Below are positions 54,296 to 64,000 of a stretch of 64,000 nucleotides of DNA, piece by piece. The position numbers and the translations under genes are program-made. The notes beneath the pieces were generated by a model. The model did not search any database. It had not been told where the DNA came from and was given only the letters and a program-made list of their open reading frames with translations. The stretch comes from Argyresthia goedartella (taxonomy: Eukaryota > Arthropoda > Insecta > Lepidoptera > Argyresthiidae): positions 36,466,201 through 36,530,200 of the forward strand of contig OX463810.1 of the NCBI GenBank assembly GCA_949825045.1, read 5' to 3'. Positions within the stretch are counted from its first letter, which is position 1, and each line of letters begins with the position of its first letter.

Positions 54296-54690
54296 TTGAA
54301 ATTCCCACACACACAGTCATTAAACATCGACGACGGTGGCATTGAAGATCGGCAAAAGAGCCAGCAGGGAGTTTGGGAAACGGTAAATAGAACAAAAAGA
54401 AAGTACCCTAGGAAAGAGGTAAAACAAGGAGGTTGTAAACAATCTTTAGAAATTGAAGGGACAGAACAAAAGAAATCCCTTCATGTTTGGAGAGTGAAGA
54501 AAGGGACAACAGTGGAATCAATGGTAGCATTCGTGAAGAAGATCTGCGGTGAAAATGCTGAAATAAAAGTCGATGGTATCAAACACAAATAAGAGAGAAA
54601 CTACGAGTCATTCATTATAACGGTTCCAGAAAGTTTGTATGAAAAATTAAGTGAAGATGGAAATTGGGCAGTAACTATAAAATATTTTGA
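54296..54690 (+). pseudogene. LINE ORF1 (nucleic-acid chaperone-like) remnant
   Basis: Frame 54296-54592 is Lys/Glu-rich and contains HVWRVKKGTTVESMVAFVKK and ENAEIKVDGIKHK. After TAA at 54590-54592 the same phase continues as RNYESFIITVPESLYEKL and NWAVTIKYFEWDWFF. The pairing of a beta-rich 'F-I-T-V-P' strand with a W-A-V-x-I-x-x-F segment is typical of ORF1 proteins in Jockey-like LINEs. One nonsense codon is present, and no zinc knuckles are seen, so the protein may be short at its N-terminus. Confidence 0.55.
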
Positions 54691-55232
54691 GTGGGATTGG
54701 TTTTTTCGGAGAGACACACAAGTTACGAGATATTAAACCATTACAAATTTATTACCAGAACGTAAGAGGATTGCGAACCAAATTGGACCCCTTTTACGCA
54801 AGCATTGCATCATCTTCTGCAGATTTATTTGCTATAACGGAAACAGGGTGCCACGATTCCATCCACGACGCAGAACTTATCCCACCTGGTTACAGCGTAC
54901 TAAGATGTGATCGATCTGACGGCCGCAAACATGGCGGAGCGCCTTTAGTGGCCGCACCCGGAATTGAGTTGCGTCGACTGTCGATACCGGGTGACGTCAT
55001 CGTGGACAATCATCTGTTCGAGTTAGTTTGCGCCGAGGCATACTGTCGTGATAGGCATAAGGTAGTAATTTGCGTAACGTACATTCCACCGAAGAGTGCG
55101 GACAATGAATACTTGGTGATGTTTAGGATAATAGAACAACTATGTAATAAGTATAGTCAAATAATAGTGCTGGGAGATTTTAATTTGTATTCGTGTTCGA
55201 CTAATATAGTTAATTACAAAAATACTTGTTAA
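54687..55232 (+). pseudogene. LINE ORF2, endonuclease N-terminal part
   Basis: Apurinic-type endonuclease that nicks the target. It includes LQIYYQNVRGLRTKLDPFYA (Asn of the active site), LFAITETGCHDSIHDAELIP (Glu), RKHGGAPLVAAPG and IIVLGDFNLYSCS (GDFN). It ends at TAA (55230-55232) owing to a one-base shift; the C-terminal part follows in the next frame from about 55226. Active-site residues are intact. Confidence 0.85.
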
Positions 55233-57622
55233 CCTATTGTGGATTCATTCAGAATAACGGAGTACGTAATTGCAATAACAGAATTCTAGATGTAGTGCTG
55301 AGTACGGGGGAGGTGGAGGTGTGCGTGTCGGCGTCGGACGAGCCGCTGCTGCCCGTGGACGCGTACCACCCGCCGCTCGAGTGCTCGCTGCGCCTGCGCC
55401 CGCGCGCCGCGCCCGCAATGCCGCCATCCTCGCCCGCCGCACCACCCGCACCGGCGCCCGCGCATGCTAGTCCGACCGCTTGGAACTTTAATAAGGCGGA
55501 CTTTCCTCTACTATACTCTGCGATAAGAGACATAGACTGGACTCCAATTTATGACCTAGATTTAGAATTGAGTTTAAATTATTTTTATGACAAGGTTAAT
55601 TCAATTTTTGACGAATGCGTTCCCCATAAAAAGCGAAGTAGCGCAAGTTCGAGATACAGCTATCCCGAATGGTACACTATTGAATTGATTCGCGACATAC
55701 AGTTGAAAGCACGGTTACATAAACGATATAAATCGAGTAATTCCAGGTTGGATTATGAATGTTTTTCACAGTGTAGGGCTAGAGTGAAGAGATTGATTGA
55801 ATTAAACCAAGAGCAGCATCAAAGTAAGGTAGAACTAAATTTATCAAAAGATCCTAAATCGTTCTGGAATTTTATAAAATCAAAACAAGGCACACGTAAT
55901 GCACAAACGATTTTGAAAAACGGAGAAGTTCTGACTGGGGAGCGATGTGCAAAGGAGTTTGCCGAATATTTTTACTCGGTTTATAGTACAAGAACTGCTG
56001 ATTTAAACGTGGAGGCAGCAATAGTGGAAGCGGGTGACAGGAACGGGGCTGCGCGAGTACATCTGGAGAGACTACAGCTGAACGAGGTGCAGCGGGCACT
56101 GAGGCAGCTCAAGCCGAAGAGATCAGCGGGACCAGATGGCATCCCGCCCTACATTATCAGGGATTGTCGCTTTGTATTAGCCGAGCCACTACTCCATATA
56201 TATAACCAAAGCCTAAGTACAGCGGTGTTTCCAGTCAGATGAAAAAAAACACGAGTGGTGCCGGTACCCAAAGGTCGAGCAGGACCGAGTGTTGAGGAGT
56301 ACAGACCTGTTGCTGTATTATCAACTCCAGCTAAAGTGTTGGAATCCGCTATCCACCAGACCATACTTGCACAGGTGAGTCCGCAATTGTCCGATGCCCA
56401 GCATGGGTTCCGCCCGGAGAGGAGTACCACCAGCAACCTCCTCAGCTACATGGCGGAAGTAATGCCAGCAGTGGATAGCGGGCTACAAGTTGATGCGGCT
56501 TACTTCGATTTTAAGAAGGCATTCGACTTGGTCGACAATGATGTTCTACTGAGGAAGCTGGCAGGCTTTGGTTTCACTCCACATCTCCTTAGATATTTTG
56601 CTAGTTATTTGCGAAATAGACAACAGTATGTGGAATACAATGGATTTAGTTCTGAACCATATTTTACGAAGTCAGGAGTAAGTCAAGGTAGTAATCTGGG
56701 TCCATTGCAATTCACATTAATGATTAATTATTTACCCGACGTAGTTCAGGACACAAAGTGCCTTTTATTCGCGGACGACCTCAAATTATCACTCGCTATA
56801 ACAAATATAGAGGACAGTGGGAAAATGCAAAGGGATATCGATAGAGTGGTGGCCTGGAGTGCAGAAAACCAGCTGCAGTTTAACACCTCTAAGTGCGTCA
56901 CAATTAGTTTCACTAGATCGCACACTCCTATGTTGCATAACTATGAAGTGAGTCAGACGCCCATGACAAGAGTCAGTGAAGTTAAAGATCTGGGAGTGAC
57001 GCTGAGGGCAGATATGACATTCAAAGAGCACATAGTTAAATGCTGCAAAAAAGCGTTTAGGAACTTAGGGTTTATACTAAGAAGGGTGCAAAACTTCAAA
57101 AATATCAAAGCGATCACTGCTTTATACAATGCATTGGTGAGGAGTCATTTTGAATGCAATGCTATTATTTGGGCTCCACATGAACATAAATATATTGAAA
57201 TGTTAGAGAAAGTGCAGAATAAATTTATAAGATATTTATATATGAGGCAGTATGGGGTCTACCCTGGCTATCCACTGTTATACCCAACTTTGTTTACTCT
57301 AGGCATGGTTGGGTATAACGAACTCAGAGTTAGAAGGGACCTGGCTTTAGCAACGTATCTTTTTAAAATATTACGAGCAAAGGTGTACAATGCGGACATG
57401 CTGCAGATAATGGGTCTGTGCGTACCAAACGGGTACGTGCAGCGGCGGCGGCGCCCGCGCTTACTGGCGGTGCCACACGCGCGCACTAACTTGCTGGGCA
57501 AGGCGCCGCTCACACGCGCACTCTCTACTCTAAACCTGATAGCGGACGAGATAGATCTGTTCTCCTGCGCTCTGAATGAATTCACAAGGGTAGCACTGGC
57601 TATAATAAGCTATAAAATATGA
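55226..57622 (+). pseudogene. LINE ORF2, endonuclease end and reverse transcriptase
   Basis: One reading frame from 55226 to the TAG/TGA region at 57622, broken only by TGA at 56240-56242 (in 'gtcagatga'). It holds the last endonuclease box (VDAYHPPLECSL), then an Ala/Pro-rich GC-rich insert (about 55320-55470), a long linker, RT fingers RALRQLKPKRSAGPDGIPPY and AQHGFRPERSTTSNLLSYMA, palm AAYFDFKKAFDLVDNDVLLR (first Asp), SGVSQGSNLGPLQFTLMINY and LLFADDLKLSLAI (FADD box), and a thumb and C-terminal tail ending ALAIISYKI. RT is about 800 residues with all catalytic residues present. Confidence 0.92.
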
Positions 57623-57726
57623 AATATTAAAGGTAACCGAATTATAATAGATATACTACACTATCACGTTAGGTTAAGCCTGTAAAGATAATGTAATTGT
57701 GGATAAATAAATAAATAAATAAATAA

Positions 57727-58840
57727 ACATACAAACACATTCAAATCAAACTCAACCATTTTCGAGTGGTGTCGATGATGGACGTGGTATAACACTAGGA
57801 TTTTAGACTAGGCTAGACAGGAGTTTAGTTGCGGCTAAACCTAGGCTGTCGAGGTTATGTAGTTAGGGGGACAGACACGATTATTTAGGTTTATGTGGCA
57901 GGCAGGTATCTGAAATTCGTATGATTACAAATAGTTGCGTTGTTTCCTTCTCACTCTTGAAATGCCTAAATACTTATAAAACTATCTAACAAACTAAATA
58001 TTTTTTTTGATTGTGGCTGTTTTGATCTTTCTTTTCTTGACCGTATATCATGTTGGTTGGCCTACCTAACTTTACATTAAATGACAAACATATTCTAAAT
58101 TCAAAGAAACTAATTTAGATATAAAATATCTGGATGAACGAACATCAATATGGTTACGGATAAAACTTAAGAGACGGGTAGGTGCAAATAAAAATATCCC
58201 GTAACCGATCGGCCAGCGTGTTGGACTGATGGATGAGAGATATCACAATATCAAATCCCTTCTGGACGTGAGCTCTAGCACGGGCCCTCCTTTATAAACA
58301 CATGTAATCGAAATGCCTTTTAAAAATGCTTATTTACTTGGAATTTATTCTAATAAGTACGGACTCGATAATTATCAATATGTTTATGTCACTTATATTC
58401 ATCACTAGCTGGGGAACCTCATGACGATACTGTTTAACCGAAACCACTCTAAAAAGAACTTTGGGTTATTACTATCACAACGTCTGCAATCCTACCCATA
58501 GACGATCACCCACTACTTTGGACAAATCATCTAAGTGGGATACTCGCAATCGTTGGTATTAGAATCTTTCCAATTGGAGAAATATTCCAATAAAAATGCG
58601 TGAGGGTTAAATTCCGTCTGACATTAAATTAATGGTTAGCTGGTTATATCTTTAAATTTACTAATCATAGAATCGTTCGGTTAACTCGTAGGGTTTATTC
58701 ATATTATTTCAAAACTGTTGAATCCACTAGTTACCTATAATTATCACAAACGGAAAGTCGGAGGATCAACAGGTTATTTCAATAGCAGTACCTAGCTAGG
58801 TACTTACATATTTTATAATGTTAATTATATACAAGCCGCG
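57727..58840. other. No gene recognised
   Basis: No frame with motifs. 58207-58280 has weak similarity to a tRNA-like head ('cgatcggccagcgtgttgga') but no clear B-box. Confidence 0.4.
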
Positions 58841-58930
58841 CCACGATTAGAGTACGTTGGGCGACGTTTTGGCGGGAATTACTGCGCGTATGTACAGATA
58901 TTGAAAGGTGACTACTGCGCATTCAAGGTG
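58841..58930. repeat. Short repeat related to 52140-52895
   Basis: 'gccgcgccacgattagagta' at the left and 'caacgtgtggcgctac' at the right are partly inverted (gcgccac / gtggcgc), and pieces match 52190-52215 and 52840-52895 in inverse orientation. Probably a small inverted-repeat element. Confidence 0.5.
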
Positions 58931-58959
58931 ACCGCTCACAACGTGTGGCGCTACGGATA

Positions 58960-59195
58960 TATACCTATGGGTCGGCAGAAACCCTACCTACGAAGCCAGG
59001 GTTCGAGTCCCGGTGGGGACAAGTGTTTGTCCGGTGAGTGCGGATGTTTGTGCTCTGGTCATGGTTGTTTGTCTGTCTGGGTTTAATATTTGTCTATATA
59101 TTTACGTGTTGTCTGGTGCTCAGGATGCGGGGAGTCCTGGTTTGGGGCTGGAGCAATGGGTGTGGATGGTGTCCAAAGTATTATTATGTATCTGG
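58960..59195 (+). mobile_element. tRNA-derived SINE (family A)
   Basis: 'ctacctacgaagccagggtt', B-box 'gggttcgagtcccggtgggg', 'ctggtcatggttgtttgtct' and tail 'gtccaaagtattattatg'. The A-box part is shortened. Confidence 0.75.
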
Positions 59196-59264
59196 GAAAC
59201 CAAAAGATAGATAATGATTCGAAGAATTCTTATAAGATACTTAGGTACCTACCTTAGTTAAAAG

Positions 59265-59385
59265 AATAAGGTGTTGTGGTTGTGATTCTGCCTACAATAC
59301 GAGTGATCACGAGTTCGATTCCTGGCCGAGGACAATAGAATCAGAGTATGTGCCTATGTATAAACGCAATGTATGTATAGTTTGT
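59265..59385 (+). mobile_element. SINE fragment (family B-like)
   Basis: 'gttgtggttgtgattctgcc', a B-box-like 'cacgagttcgattcctggcc' and 'atcagagtatgtgcctatgt', a short copy with most of the body missing. Confidence 0.5.
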
Positions 59386-59846
59386 GTATTCTTTATGAGG
59401 GGAAGTAATGCGATGTTTTAATTAGGAAGTTTAATAGGAAATTCGTTTAATTAAATACCTATCTTTGTGAAGTACTTTCGTTAGCAAGTATGTACCTAAA
59501 TATATGTTTGGTAGGACACGAATTGACATTGGCATATGACGTCATAGGGGTATGACGAAATGAATGTAGGTATTAAATACGATTATGGAATTAACAATGC
59601 CTCGATAGATATCACGGGTTGTTGATTGAGCAGTTATAGGCATTGAACTACTAGCACAATGGATATAGGTACCTATCTTTAGGTACATGGTTAGATAGAA
59701 CGTTAGATTGAGGTTTCTAAGTTAATTACCTATGTAGAATAAGTACCCATACTTACTTATGTGTGGAAAGGAAGATATATTTTTATTGTTTTAAACCATG
59801 TTTCCGGGAGTACCTACCTATAATATAACGTGGGATATTCGGTTTA

Positions 59847-59878
<32 letters not shown>

Positions 59879-61570
59879 AATAACTAGGTAATAAAATAAA
59901 AGAATATTATGGGGTTCTCAATAGGGTATATTTATGTTTTACTAACATTTTATTCCTTATTTATTTACTCCTATCCCTCTCCCTGTTAATGTCTGTTATT
60001 TAAAGGAATTTATTTACTTCTCGTATTAAGTAATATCTGTCCTTATATACTCTATTTTTACCTGAATCCTAGATAAAGTCAGTCAACTGTCACATTATTC
60101 ATATTTATGTTGAAAGAAATTGAGAGTTTTAATTAATATTCAATTTGTGGTTATTCCAGCGACGTGGAATGAAGTTTGAAATATTAATAAAGCACTACAT
60201 TGTAGTATTTGGAGTCAATGAGACTATAAATTTATTGAAAGTAGTTACTGAGTTGACTAATTTCTGCAACAACGTTTTCAATTTGATATGTTCGACTCGA
60301 TGTCGAGAATTCAGAGTTTAAATAAACAAACCTGCAATTCTCGTCTTAACTGAATGATGATAAACGTTCAATTTCCCTAGACCTTGTATTGCGATCATGG
60401 AAGGCGGTCATGGTTAATTTTATTAATGCAATAGTTATTAATTAATTACCTTTGATCAAATTATGGAATAAGCCGTCGCAAAGCCACCGCCAATGTTCAC
60501 ATAACGCCAGAATGAAGCAATAGAAGTACGGAAATTCACAGTTATGCTCTATTCAGATGTGCATATTTATATTACTATACGGATACATATACTTATATCT
60601 TCGCACTTTACGAAGTAACAATATCATGTTTGGATCTGCTGATGGTAGATTGAAGGTCAATTCATTAACCTTAAAATGAATCATGCTACTTACGCACTTC
60701 AATGGATGTGCAGAAATATTTTATACTTCATGCTATGCTATTGTGCATTACTAAAAGACAAATAAGTCTTTATTGAAACACATAACGTGTAACATAAACA
60801 ACCAGTGAAACTTCATTGTGTATGTTTATAGTTTTCTATATGTGGAAGAATATTTAATATGATCTTACTACATAAATATCAGATATTGACTGATGAGACA
60901 GTTGAATGTCATTCACAAACTATAATCCCATCCTGATCGGTCATACCCCATCCCAATCCGGTGAATCTATGACTAAATCCAATTCAGAATACTTATACGC
61001 TACTCTTTTTATAAACGAGTATCAGAACTACAAATTAATTGGTTTCATAGAATTATCTGGGTAGAAGACCGAATCAAGTGGTAGGGGTTTCTTTCCCAAA
61101 ATTTTATGAATATCAAATTTTCCTTTTATTATTTTAATATTTATAATTTTTATTTCATTTTAGTCAATACTCAAAATATACTATGACATTTTATTATATG
61201 AATCTGTTTTATAAGGTTATTAATCATTTAATGGATATTAATCTGTATCATTCTTGTTAGTGGGGACATATTTAAGTATATATCTTTTATTGAAATTTAA
61301 AATTACTAAATATTCAATTTAAAACATTCCTTGTTTAAAATCTATTGTCAAAGTTGACAGCACTTCTTACTCATACCTCTAGAATTAGGGTTACTGGTTT
61401 TACAAGTAGTAGGAGTTCTAATTTACTAGGCGATCTATTTTATTTGGCCATCACAATTAATAAGAGACTGCGGTTATATAAAGGGGAGGACGAAATAGAG
61501 AGGGGGGATGTTACAAGGTGAACTCATTAAAGGTATACCTATAATATCATTTATAAGATTAAACATCAAT
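59386..61570. other. No gene; (ta)n microsatellite
   Basis: Strongly AT-rich. A (ta)n run lies at about 59848-59870. The last part (61430-61570) should contain the 3' end of the P-type element, but I do not see a matching terminal repeat because the other end is outside the window. Confidence 0.4.
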
Positions 61571-61577
61571 AAATTCT

Positions 61578-63989
61578 TCATGTGCCCCTAAATATAATTA
61601 TTTTGTTTAGTTTTTGGCGCTTTGATATGATCAAGGAGTCTTTTTTTGCTATGTAATGCAATCGAATAACCAAAAACTGATGTATGATGCTTTTGATCAA
61701 GAGAATCCTGTGTATGCAAAAAGCATCATCAAAAGCATGAGTCACATCTTTAAAAGCTGAAACATATGCAAAGCATTTGCTTGCAATAAACTCGAGATTT
61801 TGCTTCTTTGTCAGTGATTTGCCATCATTTGTTTTAATTATACTGCGGAGAACAGATTCAGATTTCAAGCAGATCTTACACAAACCGACAGACGGATATG
61901 CTAAACCACCAAAGTCCTTTAGACAAATTAATTGATGGAAATAGAATTTCATGTCTGATAATAGTTTTCGCACACAGTGCTCGCAGTCGATTTTTGTTTT
62001 TAACTTTTTTGTTACGAATCCCGATACGTAGCCTATGATTTGCTCAATTCTGTCGGGTAAATGTAATTCTGAATCTAGCATATCAGAAAATGCATCACAG
62101 TTGCTTTCATGTATATTGTCATCATTATCGTTTTGGGGATCAATTTTGGAACAACTTGTATCGTTGCGCAAACCTCTGGTACTTTCATTAATTTTCACTG
62201 AGCAGTTTAGTATAGGTATTTCAGTCAACGGTATGCAATTGCCGGTGAAATTAGAGCGAAGTTCCAAATTCAGTAATGTTTTCTTATAGATTCTTTTAAA
62301 CTGATGTGCGTTGGGGTTGTTATTACAACGCCCGTGGTTGCGTATCACCCCCAAAAACATTTCCAAATGATCTTGGCTGAATTTGTTAGGAAGTATATAT
62401 ATCAGTGCCTTTCTTTCCAACACAAGGACATTGAAAATTTGTTCGAGGCTCTGTATACATACAAGTAATCCCACACCTGTTTTAACTTTTGTTTTCGTAA
62501 CTTTTTTTTCGGTAGTGGTAAGCTTGATAATTTTTCTTCCACTAACGGTCCGAGTGGTCTTACTGCGTACTTTTATCGTCAAACCAAGTAAGTAATCCTT
62601 TGTCGAATCAAGAAACTCAAATAGACTGTTTTTGTCTTTTAAGGATGCCGGATGTTTGAAACCTTTACCGGCCAAGCTGTATGTGTTTAAGGTGTCAAAT
62701 AGGTCATTCATAATTTTTATGAAGTTGATTGTAGCTGCAGAACCTTTAAATTCTGGGATTTCGAGAACTTCTTCGCACAATTGTATAGCTTTGGCAACGC
62801 TATTGCTTAACAGTTGTGTCGCAAGTTTGACGCTCATGATGTTATTTCTGAAGTTCAAATGCCTCTCAGTTAATTAGTTAGCAAAATGAAGACCTAAGTT
62901 GTCTTGGACTTTTTTGAGTTCTTGGACGTAGCGCCAGAGAACACTCTTCCCAGTGTGGTCTATTATTACTTTTTTTGATTCAAAAGTATTTCGAACCAAT
63001 TTCACCATATGGCATGGGTCAAGTATTATAACAACGGCTTGGCCAGTAGTTGGATGAGCAAATGTAGTTTTTAGATTAGCCGGATCATTCAAGTTGCACC
63101 CAAGTACATTAGCAGTAGATAGATTTGACGCGCAACCATCAAACGTCAAGCTAACTACATCTATTCCCACAGCTGCACATTTTGTAAGACACATTTTGAT
63201 TATTGTTGCTCTTTGTTCCGCCGTTATTCCGTTTATTAGAAAATAACCTAATGGTAATTTCCACGAATCGTTCAAAGATACCAACATCAGAACATACGCC
63301 TGCGTTGCAATCTCATCCGAGCAGTGGCATCCAAAATGTGTGACAAGACCATCCACTACCTTGCCATTAAATATTTTTTGTTGCCTTATTGCCATTTCGT
63401 CCACAATGAGACAAGCAAGGTTTTTATCTGTATGTTCGAGTTTGAACTTAATAGCTCTAAACGATTCCTCTGTGAAACCAGGCTTGCAGTCAATACTTTG
63501 ACACCATATGGCTAATGTCGATGGATGGGGCAGACATGAATCAAATTCTTTACGCACGAACTTGTATCCTGATGCAGAATAGTAGTGCAATGTGAGAGCA
63601 ATTTTTTTTACAGCGGGTGTGAATTTAATTATGCTTCTCTTTTTTTATTGTTGTTTCTTTTTAATACTCAGTACAATATCGCCTGCCACCGTGGGAAGAG
63701 AAGAGAGTGCACCTAAATTTGTTTCTATTGCTTTTTTCTTTTTCAGATCCGCAGTTATACCTTTCAATGTGATGCATTTTTTAAGTAATCTGTCATTTTT
63801 ACGTTTTAAGATTCTGTTTTTCGACAATCTTTTTTCAGAAAGCAAGGATTTAGTTTTTACTAGATTTTTAAACTTATGCGTTTTGGGGGTATTAAGAGCG
63901 GATTGAATGTCAGAATCAGAAGACGGAATATTCAAAGGAGTAAAACATCTTGGTTTGGAATCTGTGACACCCGATAACGGCCGTGGCAT
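61578..63989 (-). pseudogene. P-element/THAP9-like transposase with two in-frame stops
   Basis: All three open segments (63989-63645, 63590-62874, 62858-61578) are in one phase, broken only by TAA at 63645-63647 and 62874-62876. The first has a Lys/Leu-rich coiled coil (LLSEKRLSKNRILKRKNDRL). The second has the P-type core: PHPSTLAIWCQSIDC, CLIVDEMAIRQQKIFNG, VVSLTFDGCASNLSTANVLG and VIILDPCHMVKLVRNTFES. The third has FSQDHLEMFLGVIRNHGRCN, NNPNAHQFKRIYKKTLLNLE, and a C-terminal QIIGYVSGFVTKKLKT and CEHCVRKLL. Asp of VDEM and of FDG and Glu of DHLEM are the likely catalytic residues. The N-terminal THAP DNA-binding domain is not in the window, and the frame is open to the right edge. Confidence 0.9.
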
Positions 63990-64000
63990 CTCAAGAGTAT

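Larger units (their letters stand above)
53935..57726 (+). mobile_element. Near full-length Jockey-like LINE
   Basis: The 5' end is placed near 'gagccattcagtctccgcgt' (53936-53955), which resembles an initiator-type start; this is inference. ORF1 remains at 54296-54690, endonuclease at 54687-55480, RT to 57622, and a 3' tail of 'gataaataaataaataaata' (about 57700-57722). A related 3' end lies at 35050-36035. Lesions are few (one frameshift and one TGA in ORF2), so this is a relatively young dead copy. Target duplications were not identified. Confidence 0.8.

Overview
This window looks like intergenic, A+T-rich DNA from an insect nuclear genome, most likely a moth or butterfly. The reasons are several short interspersed tRNA-derived SINE copies, non-LTR elements of Jockey/CR1-like and RTE-like types, BEL/Pao and Ty3/gypsy LTR elements, and P-type and Mutator-type DNA transposons, with no operons, ribosome binding sites or compact gene order. 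The lepidopteran assignment is an inference from the repeat repertoire, not proven here. I see no host protein-coding gene, no true tRNA or rRNA gene and no CRISPR array. Nearly everything recognisable is transposable-element DNA, mostly broken.

Layout. 1-4130: old repeats: a LINE 3' end (342-800), a 390-bp MITE (1231-1620), a MITE-like family copy (1766-2015) and an RTE 3' end (3340-3512). 4131-14275: a nested block. A Jockey/CR1-like LINE on the + strand (ORF1 remains 4131-5385, endonuclease-RT remains 12036-14275) is interrupted by a SINE, an old BEL/Pao fragment on the - strand, and a young full-length BEL/Pao element (6159-12035) with 536-bp LTRs and a perfect 5-bp target duplication. 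14276-23015: SINEs, a LINE 3' end, a widely spaced inverted-repeat pair (18077/19859) and unassigned DNA.

23016-35035: a second nested block. A LINE of the same family on the - strand is cut into three pieces by an RTE-like LINE (23613-27590, + strand, perfect 14-bp target duplication) and by a Ty3/gypsy element (28311-34266, - strand), which itself holds a truncated LINE (29672-30368). 35050-46520: LINE ends, SINEs, MITEs, hairpins and a 5'-truncated RT-coding LINE (44687-46110). 47324-49472: a complete Mutator-like transposon with 119-bp terminal inverted repeats, an 8-bp target duplication and a decayed FLYWCH-plus-MULE transposase. 53935-57726: a nearly full-length Jockey-like LINE. 61578-63989: the greater part of a P-element/THAP9-like transposase on the - strand, one reading frame broken only by two in-frame TAA codons and running off the right edge.

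How the parts relate. The notable points are relational. Both LTR retrotransposons are young (LTRs about 1% different by eye), yet both lack the reverse transcriptase catalytic domain while keeping protease and integrase. The deletion is in frame in BEL/Pao and out of frame in gypsy. If the deletions preceded insertion, these copies must have been mobilised by RT supplied in trans. The two nested blocks also give a clear relative order of insertion. I found no convincing new multi-gene system; the best leads are the RT-less LTR elements, the MULE, the P-type transposase and a few unexplained inverted repeats.
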